From Bathynomus jamesi (lineage: Eukaryota; Arthropoda; Malacostraca; Isopoda; Cirolanidae), in NCBI GenBank assembly GCA_023014485.1, contig JAJOZX010000936.1:969001-1033000 (forward strand): a DNA stretch of 64,000 bases, in the 5' to 3' direction. Of this stretch, positions 53,501 through 60,860 are shown in pieces (position 1 is the first letter of the stretch; every line of letters starts with the position of its first letter). A model generated the notes under the pieces. That model did not search any database, was not told the DNA's origin, and worked only from the letters and a program-made list of their open reading frames with translations. The position numbers and the translations under genes were made by a program.

Positions 53501-55996
53501 GTCTTAGCAGCAGTTTCATCGATTCATAAGTCTCATTAAGGCCAGTGGCATGTGCTACAGGTATTGAAGGTTTTTCATTGCCGTTGTGCAGTAATACAGC
53601 TTTAAGGCTAGCTTTACTAGAGTCAATGAACAGTCTCCATTCTTTTGGATCATAGCGACAGCCAATCCCTTGCATCAGACCACTGATATCGTGGCAGAAG
53701 CAAACGTTTTCTTCCTGTAAGTAAAATGCTGAAAACTGCAAATGGCGATGGCGGAAATGGGAAACTTTGGTGTTTGGTTGGAGAAGATTAAATTCTTGAA
53801 GTCTTGAACCAAGCAACTCTGCCTTTTCTTTTGGTAATTCCAAATCGCGCACTAAGTCATTTAACTCCGCTTGACTTAACAAATGTGGGGAAATATTTGC
53901 ATCTGGAACATATATGCCATCTTTCCCTGTTTCTATATCACTAGCAGAATCTTCAGATGAACTGCTGTCTGTTATCGTTGCTGGTGGAACTGGTGGTGGA
54001 TTTGTTTCATCATGTGGTACTGGTTTCATTGCTGATTCGCAGTTTGGGTACATGATCTTTGATTTGTTTTTCTTTGTGAAACCAGCAATCTTTGTCAAAC
54101 AAAAATAACAATCATTGAAGTGATTTTTCGGCTCACGCCAAACCATGGGGACTGAGAACGGCATAGCTTTTCTTTTACCATTCATCCAAGCTATTAACAT
54201 TGCATTGCACTGTGCACAGCAAATGTGTGGTGCCCAGTCTCTCTGTTGGTCTCCTAACTTACAGTCAAAATAACACTTGTAGGCAAGTTTAATCTTTGTT
54301 GTTATGTTTCTACGTTGTGGCTTAGGTGTATATTGTCCACAGACAAAGCAGAAGTTGTCTGGGTGATTTACACAAGCACGTCTATTTGATGCCATTTTGA
54401 ATTACCATACAATATCTGAAAAAACGTAGAAAGTAATTATTACGATGTGCAAAATAAAAAGAAATACACACCGTAGTACAAAACAAATGCTATAAAAACA
54501 CACAAGTCACCACAACCTGTCACTTGCTCATCAGCAGAGAGCTTCAACAACCGTTCTGCTTGACTGTCACGTAGCGACTGACCGTTGGGCCGTTGCCCGT
54601 TACTATGCTCTTGACTCAGTGTTGCCAACTCGGGATAAATTTTATTTATCAAAATTGTTCGAATTTGTATATAGTTGGCAAAAAAAATTGCTTTAACCTT
54701 GAAAAGCAAGTTTCATATTACTGGCATTAAGCCGATTAAAACCAAAATCTGGACGTGGTAGAAAATTTTACTAAAAGTGATTTGCATTTTACACAAAATC
54801 TAGACGTGATAGAAAAAATCTAATTATAGATTTGAAATCAGCATACCGAAATTAGCTAGGAGCACCTATTTGGTCTTCTGTAACAAAATCTTTGTTGCCT
54901 AGTGTAATAGGTAAATTACATTAATATGGTAAAAATTGGTTTAGTATGGAACTATTTTCTCGTAATTAACGATAAAGCAAAAAAGCAAGATGCCGCGTCT
55001 GCGATGAGAACTCGTACAATGAGACTGAAGTACTGGAATCTTAATTTTTCGGGAATATTCCTCGGAACGATAGCGCGGGAATATTTCTGGAAAGGGAGGG
55101 AACATTCCCGGAAATATTCCCGAGCTTTCAAAAGTATTTCCTATAGATTTATTCTCAAGTTTTGCAGCCCTCACATCTAAAATAAATCTTACTTATGTTG
55201 ATTATAAAAAATTGCTTTAGAAAAATTAAAAGGAAATTTTTAGCCATTCTATTTTCGATCGGACTTCCACGAGAAATGAGATAGATGCCATGAATATATG
55301 AAGTTCACCGTACTTACTCTCTGGCATGGATGCCACAGTCTACCCACACAGCCGGTTTAACCCTCGCTCCATTCGGAGAGGAGAGTTTCATGATACGAAT
55401 TTCCCTTCCCTGATGGGTCCTTCCTATTTCTTCAGCAGTCACCAAATTGCTCCTTTCAGACAGATAGTCCAAATACCGGAAAATCTGACGAAAGATGTCG
55501 TTCAAGAAGGTCAGATACCCAACCCAAATCAGGGCACTCGCATTTATTTACGGGAACAACTATATTAACTTGCATAAAACTGAAAAGTTGCCTTACTTCA
55601 TCGAGGGTGTGGTATTGATCAAAGGAAAAGTGGGATTCATCTTGCGAAGCTTTTTCCTCTCTCATTTTTTTCTCATTTTCAATCAATCTGTCAAAGCGGA
55701 AATATTACCTTTATTTGGACCAAAGAAACAAAATACAATTAAGTGCATGGATTATAAACCAAAGAATGCGTCATTTCATTTTAGCAACTTACTTTCCGAC
55801 ATCGTCTATAAGAACTTCATAAGAAATGCCTCTTTCCTGCCATAACTGAACCATCTCTGAAACCACGTTTTGCGGAACCCTGAAATCGAGGGCCCTTCTT
55901 TTGACGTCCCAAATGTCAAAACCGTGATTTCTGAGCAGGCCCTCAACAGAGACAGATTCAACATCCGTTTGGGAGTGAAAACGCCATATTTGATCT
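44426..55996 (-). CDS. M14A metallocarboxypeptidase (carboxypeptidase A-type), 8 exons, signal exon missing
   Basis: Exons in gene order: 55996-55793, 55687-55597, 55484-55318, 50277 to about 50127, 48335-48200, 47865-47699, 46924-46840, 44598-44426 (stop 44428-44426). Phases agree at all junctions. About 390 residues are encoded: activation propeptide (DQIWRFHSQTDVESVSVEGL), then the catalytic domain. Zinc ligands are His and Glu in DCGIHARE and His in FFSIHSYGQLW. Substrate residues are seen in MWRKNR (Arg127 position), GVDLNRNYND (Asn144-Arg145), Tyr248 at the last intron and the general base Glu270 in IIEVRDTGEYG. Position 255 is Val (PAAGTSVDWG), so it should prefer hydrophobic C-terminal residues. 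The product would be a secreted zymogen removing C-terminal amino acids, probably in digestion. Exon 4 lacks a GT donor. The first exon with the signal peptide was not found. Confidence 0.94.
44677..45110 (-). pseudogene. Tc1-like transposase relic in carboxypeptidase intron 7
   Basis: Across frames on the - strand: EIWRKGAMVWAS (the G..VMVW block) and FWASQNPDMNPMEYI (the SPD.NP.E block). The rest is unreadable. The open frame at 45124-45396 may be its upstream part, but no domain is clear there. Confidence 0.6.
45430..45980. other. Stretch without a recognised feature
   Basis: AT-rich intron sequence. Confidence 0.5.
45985..46172 (+). repeat. tRNA-derived SINE family B
   Basis: Head: TTTGTAGCTCAATGAATAAC (A box) and CAGAGGGTTCGAATCCCGGT (B box). 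Body: GAGCAATGGGCCGTATTAGT, then CACTTTCTGGCCCTCCTGAC, and a (TTA)n tail at 46152-46172. Related copies at 43405-43525 and 11046-11095. Confidence 0.75.
46305..46640 (-). repeat. SINE family A, 3' part, with amplified 29-bp unit
   Basis: Shares with 26545-26970 the words GTGGTTCGGATTCC, CTCCTCCGTCATA and, further in, CGTAACACCGCTTCCCGTT. The segment between these is expanded into a tandem repeat. Confidence 0.65.
46355..46470. repeat. Four tandem copies of a 29-bp unit
   Basis: Exact units start at 46355, 46384, 46413 and 46442, each beginning GGTCGCTACATCATCTGAAC. A fifth starts as GGTCACTC and diverges. The single-copy equivalent is at 26607-26635. Confidence 0.95.
46840..46924 (-). other. 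Carboxypeptidase exon 7
   Basis: Reads YGVSDVGVDAITTVNGFVYT then NGPHYATI; the last base starts the Tyr248 codon. Acceptor CTATCAG, donor GTAAGT. Confidence 0.92.
47100..47698. other. Carboxypeptidase intron 6, no further feature
   Basis: AT-rich; nothing recognised. Confidence 0.5.
47699..48335 (-). other. Carboxypeptidase exons 5-6: substrate and third zinc ligand
   Basis: Exon 5 (48335-48200) DRMWRKNRMQYSSNECKGVD, LNRNYNDGHWAVIGASNYSC. Exon 6 (47865-47699) PKPFSESETSAVRSKVLSIQ and FFSIHSYGQLWLFTFGWTDD. The junction restores a Gly codon (DETYHG). Confidence 0.93.
47955..48100 (-). repeat. SINE family A, middle part
   Basis: TTCACACGAAGGTGAAGC on the - strand matches the middle of the copy at 26.5 kb. 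Contains three short GTGCCTAGAG/GGCCTAGAG repeats. It lies in the intron between exons 6 and 5. Confidence 0.55.
48794..48995. mobile_element. Palindromic MITE (TACAGGGTG family), copy d
   Basis: CAGGGTGGCCCATAAGTCCC and the inverted end GGGATTTATGAGCCACCCTG, flanked by TA. The shared inner word is AATCGGTTA. Confidence 0.82.
49282..49461. mobile_element. Fold-back MITE, copy 2
   Basis: Starts GGATCACCCGAAGATCAGGG and ends with the inverted CTGATCTTCAGGTGATCC. About 85-90 percent like copy 1 at 12695-12897 by eye, with a deletion of about 20 bp in the left arm. Confidence 0.85.
49680..49699. repeat. Poly-C run
   Basis: About 20 C, in carboxypeptidase intron 4. Confidence 0.9.
50127..50277 (-). 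other. Carboxypeptidase exon 4, donor site not canonical
   Basis: Reads WITPATCLWGLNYLTSQYSV, then DNHDIFMVPVLNADGYDYTW. The acceptor TAAAAG fits. The family's next residues should be the DRMWRKNR of exon 5 in phase 0, but after TGGACTGAA the genomic strand continues ACAAAATTTACC with no GT. The next GT is about 60 bases on, past a poly-A run. Confidence 0.85.
50280..52334. other. Carboxypeptidase intron 3, AT-rich, no gene
   Basis: Only a (CT)n tract at 51263-51290 and a TATC repeat at 52290-52330 stand out. Confidence 0.5.
51263..51290. repeat. (TC)n microsatellite
   Basis: Uninterrupted CT run. Confidence 0.95.
52338..54904 (-). mobile_element. CACTA-ended DNA transposon with intact ORF
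   Basis: Both ends read inward CACTAGGCAACAAA (52338-52351 and, inverted, 54891-54904). The flanks are TAA on both sides (52335-52337, 54905-54907), a 3-bp target duplication. CACTA ends with 3-bp duplications are the mark of the CMC/EnSpm group. The subterminal region shares TTCTATCACGTC and AGATTTTGTGTAA inverted at both ends; on the right TAGAAAA with (A/T)CTGGACGTG or CTAGACGTGA is repeated directly. Length 2567 bp. It lies in intron 3 of the carboxypeptidase gene, same strand. Confidence 0.85.
52713..54395 (-). CDS. Putative transposase of the CACTA-ended element, 560 residues, intact
   Basis: One uninterrupted frame from ATG at 54395 to a stop at 52713-52715. The N-terminal 100 residues are Cys-rich: NHPDNFCFVCG (C16, C19), PHICCAQC (C59, C60, C63) and CYFC (C96, C99), probably a zinc-binding DNA-recognition domain. 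An acidic Ser-rich linker (SSSSEDSASDIE) follows. The C-terminal part has EWRLFIDSSKASLKAVLLHN, NICGDLKVVSLLLGLQLGY, a CFLC pair and SDEHGERFHQQISVMENRYQ. The acidic residues in FIDSS, CGDLK and DEHGERFH could form a DDE-type site; this is inference. Similar multi-copy uncharacterised proteins exist in arthropods and cnidarians as far as I recall. No introns are needed. The intact frame and 3-bp duplication suggest recent insertion. Confidence 0.8.
   Translation of the reverse strand: MASNRRACVNHPDNFCFVCGQYTPKPQRRNITTKIKLAYKCYFDCKLGDQQRDWAPHICCAQCNAMLIAWMNGKRKAMPFSVPMVWREPKNHFNDCYFCLTKIAGFTKKNKSKIMYPNCESAMKPVPHDETNPPPVPPATITDSSSSEDSASDIETGKDGIYVPDANISPHLLSQAELNDLVRDLELPKEKAELLGSRLQEFNLLQPNTKVSHFRHRHLQFSAFYLQEENVCFCHDISGLMQGIGCRYDPKEWRLFIDSSKASLKAVLLHNGNEKPSIPVAHATGLNETYESMKLLLRLIKYKDHTWNICGDLKVVSLLLGLQLGYTKHMCFLCLWNSRDDKNHYKKHDWPSRTEHVVGKYNVKHPALIDPQKVHLPPLHIKLGLMKNFVKGMDHQGSGFQYLKDKFKGILTDAKLEAGVFTGPQIRSVIHDSSFPSNLNENELGAWTSFVEVVKNFLGNHEAENHRKLVENMLKSYEIMGCRMSLKIHFLHSHLDFFPANLGAVSDEHGERFHQQISVMENRYQGNFNPNMMGDYCWFLQKESSSSYKRQRKRTHQSFT
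54905..55317. other. Intron remainder with GGAATATTCC-type inverted repeats
   Basis: Around 55050-55130 repeats of CGGGAATATT and its inverse occur several times and could fold. No gene. Confidence 0.5.
55318..55996 (-). other. Carboxypeptidase exons 1-3: propeptide and first zinc motif
   Basis: Exon 55996-55793: propeptide with LRNHGFDIWDVKRRALDFRV and LWQERGISYEVLIDD. Exon 55687-55597: EKKMREEKASQDESHFSFDQ then YHTLDE, the activation segment into the mature domain. Exon 55484-55318: IFRYLDYLSERSNLVTAEEI, GRTHQGREIRIMKLSS, DCGIHAR. All three introns here are GT-AG with matching phase. Confidence 0.93.
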
Positions 55997-56060
55997 CTAT
56001 AAAAAAGTAAAGAAAAAAAATCATTGCAACAATGATGGTTACATTTCGTCAATAAATTCC

Positions 56061-56101
<41 letters not shown>

Positions 56102-56681
56102 CATAATTATTATAAGAATAATAATAAATTAATCTGTAATTCTGGGTACATAAATCTATCTAAGAATCCTAAGTCTAATTCTATCTAAGAATTCTATCGA
56201 AGAATTTATGCTTAACTATATACATATAAAGTGTACATTATTTTAATTTTTTTTGATTTGTTGTGGTCGATAAATTTTTGTTAAGTTTATCCTTATTTTG
56301 AGACTGTCTTTTGTCACTGAAATTCTGAAAGAAGAGAATCAAAATGTAAAACAGTTAAGGGGACTCCCAAAAGGTCAGTTTTGCTGTGGACGAAAAACGT
56401 TAAAAGGATTAAGTAACGAACCAACTAATTCTGCTTCAGTATGAAACCCGTAATGCCAACATGTAATTAATGCTTACTTTATATAGCCAGTTCAGCGCGA
56501 AGCAAAACTGTCATGTAGATAAAAATTGTAAAACTGCAATAATTTTATTGGAACTGATGTTTCTATGAAGTTTTCACTTAAGAGTTAATATGGGAGATCT
56601 AAAAGGATATTTTGTGCTCAGAATTTAGAAAATCCAGTATTATTAATGGTTTTCCCTAATGTTATATAACTAGGGTTTTTC

Positions 56682-56685
<4 letters not shown>
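55997..56685. other. Upstream of the visible carboxypeptidase exons
   Basis: A signal-peptide exon is expected on the - strand but none was recognised. An (AAT)n run lies at 56062-56101. Confidence 0.45.
56062..56101. repeat. (AAT)n microsatellite
   Basis: About 13 units. Confidence 0.95.

Positions 56686-56755
<70 letters not shown>
56686..56755. repeat. (TA)n microsatellite
   Basis: TA run at the 3' end of the left Penelope-like copy. Confidence 0.95.
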
Positions 56756-56758
<3 letters not shown>

Positions 56759-57009
56759 TGCAAACCCACAAGGAAAAAGAAAAACGATTCTACGGCCTTT
56801 CGTATATTCAGAGCTACACCTCGTCAGGGAAAGAAGAGAGAAGGCAAGATGCCCACAAATATATACAACGTATTGGGAACCAAAACAATTAGCACATACT
56901 TAACAAGAGTTAATGAGAGGCAAAAGGAATTTTAACATGATATTGTCAATTTTATACATTCCCGCACTGTTATTGAAATTGTTTTTAAAATGAATAAATG
57001 CACATTCTA

Positions 57010-58224
57010 CAGGGTGTCCCATAAGTCCGGCATCATAGGAGAAGTTCATATTTTTCTATTTCTACAAACCATAATTCATATTTTTCTCTTTTCTACAGGC
57101 CATAATGTCTGTGAGCAAGGAAGAACGAATCCAGATAATTCTACTCATAGGAAATCGGAGTCAAAGAGAGGCCGCTGCTGAATTTAATAGACTGCATCCA
57201 GACCGCGAGCCAATAACACAGAGTTGTGTTAGCAGACTTGTTGCAAAGTTTAAGGAAACAGGATCCATAGAAGATAAACCACGCAGTGGACCTTCAAGGA
57301 GGTCCACTGACGATGATACAGCGACTGCTATCCTGGCTCATTTTAACGGAAGTCCCAATAAGTCTCTTCAGCGATTGTCCGCCGAGACAGGAGTGTCAAA
57401 AAGTAGCATCCATCGCATTCTTCAGGCTCACAAATGGCATCCATATAAACTTCAGATCCTACAGAAATTAAGCGAAGATGATGATCCCGACCGGCGGATG
57501 GAATTTTGTGAATGGGCTACGGAACATATGCTCGGGATGCCAATTTCCCCTCCACCATTCTGTTCAGTGACGAGGCTGTTTTTTATGGAAATGGTGAGGT
57601 AAATCGACAGAACACCCGCTACTGGTCTCAAAACAACCCTCACTGGTATACCTCTTCAAAGGAACAAGGTGCATCTCGGGTGATGGTATGGTGTGGCATT
57701 TGGAAGGATCGCATCATAGGCCCCCTCTTTTTCGATGGACATGTCGTTGGAGGCACCTACCTACGTATGCTCAAGGAAGAAGCATTTCCGAGTGTCTTGA
57801 ACGAAGAAGGAAATTTCCCAACATGGTTCCAGCAAGACGGCGCTCCTGCGCATTACAGCACCCAAGTAAGGGAATACCCGTACCAACAATTCCCTGGTCA
57901 TTGGATAGGACGTCGAGGGCCTGTGGAATGGCCAGCTAGAAGCCCTGATCTCATGCCACTAGATTTTTATCTCTGGGGTTACTGGAAAGCGCTGGTATAT
58001 GAGAGAAAAATTAGGAGTGTTGAACGTTTGCGGCAGCGCATTATTGGGGCATGTAACACCATTACTCCTGACATCATTCACCGTGTGCTTGCTGACTGGG
58101 TATCACGTCTGAATTTGTGTATTGAAAACAATGGTGGACATATTGAGCACGTTCTGTAAATAAAAGCTTTTGTTTTGCCTTTTTTATTATTTTTCCTATG
58201 ATGCCGGACTTATGGGACACCCTG
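57010..58224 (+). mobile_element. Mariner-type (DD41D) transposon, nearly intact
   Basis: Ends CAGGGTGTCCCATAAGTCCG and, inverted, the same sequence ending ACACCCTG at 58224, with CATCATAGGA shared inside. TA flanks on both sides. Length 1215 bp. It is inserted in a Penelope-like sequence. Its ends match the palindromic MITE at 24909-25275. Confidence 0.93.
57105..58159 (+). pseudogene. DD41D transposase, one frameshift
   Basis: Starts MSVSKEERIQIILLIGNRSQ with helix-turn-helix REAAAEFNRLHPDREPITQS and a second one, LSAETGVSKSSIHRILQAHK. A frameshift near 57520-57530 separates EFCEWATEHM from the rest, which continues FPSTILFSDEAVFYGNGEVN (first Asp), WFQQDGAPAHYSTQVREY (second Asp) and SPDLMPLDFYLWGYWKA (third Asp). 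I count 41 residues between the last two. It ends ENNGGHIEHVL. Length about 350 residues. Apart from the shift all key residues are kept. Confidence 0.94.
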
Positions 58225-58440
58225 TAGAATATTTCTTTCTATTATATCTCTGTTTTTAACAAGCGCTTTAGAACTATCCCACTTGATGCTGTGATTACAT
58301 CTATACATATGGTTAAACAAAGCATTGGAATTATTAGCTGTTCTACACGCATATTTATGCTGTTTTACCTTAATATCTAACGTTTTACCCGTTTGGCCTA
58401 TATATACTGAGTTACATTGTGTACATCCACTCGAATGCAC
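58225..58440 (-). pseudogene. GIY-YIG endonuclease fragment of Penelope-like element (left arm)
   Basis: The - strand reads GCTQCNSVYIGQTGKTLDIK, VKQHKYACRTANNSNALFNH and RCNHSIKWDSSKALVK. The C..C then YIG.TG.....R..QH pattern is the GIY-YIG domain that follows RT in Penelope-like elements. The mariner insertion at 58224 cuts the 3' side. Confidence 0.85.
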
Positions 58441-58699
58441 ACAACCAACAGCATTTTCCGGGCAATTCTTTATTAGGCGTGATTTAACAGTATTATTATA
58501 CTTAAAGACTACATTGATGCCAATTGCTTTCAGTAAAGTCGGAAGATTTGAAAATTAACATGGTATGGTAAGCTAAAGATGTGCATTTTTAATCTGACCA
58601 TCATCCCTTGACTAAATCCTTTATTTTCTCTGCTATGTTTCTTAGAGCATTGAGAGTCGTCAGGCCTGAATTTTTAGATTCCGAGTTATACGTACAATA

Positions 58700-59423
58700 T
58701 CATGAATATTGGTACTAAATTATGTTATCCTATTTCATTTTTAGATAACTGTCTTAGGAAAGCCAAGAATAGGTATTATAATAATGTAATTGTAAAGGAA
58801 TTTCAGCGTAAAAATATCCTTAGCCTACCTTACCATGTTAATTTTCAATATCTTCCGACTTTACTTAAAACAATTGGCATCACTGTAGTCTTTAAGTATA
58901 ATAATGCTGTTAAATCACGCCTAATAAAGAATAGCCCGGATAATGTTGATGGTTGCGTGTATTCGATCGGATGTACACAATGTAACTCAATATATACTGT
59001 ATAGGCCAAACGGGTTAAACATTAGATATTAGGGTAAAACAGTATAAATATGCGTGTAGAACAGCTGATAATTCCAATGCTTTGTTTAACCATATGTATA
59101 GATGTAATCATAACATCAAGTGATTTAGTTCTAAAGCGCTTGTTAAAAACAGATATAATAGAAAGAAATATTCTAGAATGCGCATTTATTCATTTTAAAA
59201 ACAAGTTCAATAACAGTGCGGGAATGTATAAAATTGACAATATCCTGTTAAAATTCCTTTTGCCTCTCATTAACTCTTGTTAAGTATGTGCTAATTGTTT
59301 TGGTTTCCGCTACGTTGTATATATTTATGGGCACTTGCCTTCTCTCTTCATTCCCTGAAGAGGTGTACCTCTGAATACACGAAAGACCTTGGAATTGTTT
59401 TTCTTTTTCCTTGTGGGTTTGCA

Positions 59424-59425
<2 letters not shown>
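58700..59425 (+). mobile_element. Penelope-like element 3' part, right arm
   Basis: RT-endonuclease linker at 58702-59004 (FQRKNILSLPYHVNFQYLPT, VDGCVYSIGCTQCNSIY), then a broken GIY-YIG (KYACRTADNSNALFN-like) and the 3' end GTGGGTTTGCAGCA at 59425 followed by (TA)n. Stops interrupt the frame. Uninterrupted counterpart of the left arm. Confidence 0.82.

Positions 59426-59463
<38 letters not shown>
59426..59463. repeat. (TA)n microsatellite
   Basis: At the 3' end of the right Penelope-like copy, mirroring 56686-56755. Confidence 0.95.
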
Positions 59464-59464
<1 letters not shown>

Positions 59465-59888
59465 TAAAAATTAAAAGACAATCAAATCTTTCCCTGAAAC
59501 TTTTATTGTACAGTATTTAGTCTTTGCCTGAACGAAGTGGAGTGGAGCTCCTCGAAAAGCTTCGTAATTTTATTATTGTCTTTTAATTTTTTATTTTCTT
59601 TTCTTTTAATTGGGTTGTTTAACATACATACATACATACAGAGGCGCAGAGGCGTATTAGCATTCTGCCGACCCTAAGCAGGGATTAAAATGCCTTCTAG
59701 TTGTACCATTTGATGTCGCTGCTGTTCTTTTTTATTTTAAAATTTAGTTATGAATCCATTTAATTTGTTAGCCCTTATAAATTACTTATTTTCTAGTTTT
59801 GTTTTCTTTGCCTAGTTTATGTTGAAATACGACAAAATATGCCACACCTCAAAATTTGCTACGTGCCTACTCTACCTATACGTAAATC

Positions 59889-59890
<2 letters not shown>
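59464..59890. other. Stretch without a recognised gene
   Basis: A CAGAGGCGTATTAGCATTCT near 59647 resembles a hAT-type MITE end; the partner is not evident. (ATAC)n at 59622-59640. Confidence 0.45.

Positions 59891-59891
<1 letters not shown>

Positions 59892-59919
<28 letters not shown>
59892..59919. repeat. (TA)n microsatellite
   Basis: Borders the 3' end of the LINE that follows. Confidence 0.95.
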
Positions 59920-60070
59920 TTCCTTTCTTTAATTTACCCCGATTGTACCTACAGAAAGCGGTACATATCTCGGCGAGGCAGTGGGTGGGTGGTGTTACTG
60001 AGTTGGGGGTGGTAGACTAGGGGGGTGAGTAAGGGTCAGTTGCTGGATAGTGGGTAGGAGGGGTATGGTC

Positions 60071-60301
60071 TTAGACGCGATGGAGCAGATGGGAGTGAGT
60101 GAGGAAGAGGAAAATCGCTTCTGTTGAAAAGTGGGGGCCTTCGGCGAGTATGGAGCGTAGACGGTCGGGTATGGGATTTTCGGACAAAAGAGGGAAACAC
60201 CTGCGACGAAGAGCGGACAGGTTTGGGCATTCCACCAGGAGGTGTATGACAGTGATAGGGGCATGGCAGGTAGGGCAGAGCGGGGCTGGCGATTTCGCCA
60301 T
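60071..60301 (-). pseudogene. LINE C-terminal Cys-His motif
   Basis: LCPTCHAPITVIHLLVECPN gives the C..C...H....C knuckle found after RNase H in I-type and jockey-type elements. Followed by RCFPLLSENPIPDRLRSIL. Confidence 0.8.
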
Positions 60302-60860
60302 AAGGTGTCCGTGGGTGATGCGGGTGTGGCCTAGGCGGAGACGGGCTAGAATTACTTCTTTATGGCGGGACCGGTGGAATGAGGAGGCCCATTATCCTAT
60401 TTGTGGTTTGATCATGTGGAGTTTATTTTGTGTGGCTTGGTCCCATTCCCGTTGCCATATGGAGCGGAAGTGGGAGCGGAGAGTCGGGAAGAAGTCGGAG
60501 AAGGGGAGGGGTCGGGAGGAGGCCGGCAGTGAGCAGGCCGTCTTTGCCGTGCGGTCCGCCTCCTCGTTACCCTGGATGCCGACATGAGCCGGGACCCAGC
60601 AGAAGGCGACTGTCTTGTGTCGGAGGGCCGTTAAAAAGTGGAAGGTTTGCTGGATGGTACAGACGAGCGGGTGAGGAGGGTTAAATCTTTCTAGGGAGAG
60701 AAGTGCGCTTTGGGAATCTGAATAAATGACGAAGGAGCTGGCAGAGTGGGTGCGCACAATGTCGAGGGCCTCCGTAATCGCGAAAAGTTCCGCCGAAAAC
60801 GGAGGCCTCGCGGGGCAGGCTGACGCCTCGGGAAAGCGGCTGGGACAGAATCACCGCTGA
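60302..60860 (-). pseudogene. LINE RNase H domain
   Basis: FVIYSDSQSALLSLERF carries the Asp of the SDSQSA motif, and VAFCWVPAHVGIQGNEEADR has the WVP.H.G..GNE.AD end. The first part (the DGS and E motifs) lies near 60780-60900 in other frames (SAELFAI-like). The enzyme would remove the RNA template. Confidence 0.85.

Larger units (their letters stand above)
56756..58600 (-). mobile_element. Penelope-like element 3' part, left arm, interrupted by a mariner
   Basis: Excluding the mariner at 57010-58224, this arm (58600 down to 56756) is the inverted copy of 58700-59425. It encodes the GIY-YIG endonuclease end of a Penelope-like element and its 3' untranslated part, ending TTGTGGGTTTGCAGCA against (TA)n. 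The RT is not present; the copy is 5'-truncated. Confidence 0.82.

Noticed and set aside
56460..56530. Signal-peptide exon of the carboxypeptidase (a GTAAGC donor on the - strand)
   Set aside because: The frame needed to join the propeptide exon in phase has a stop just upstream and no hydrophobic start.
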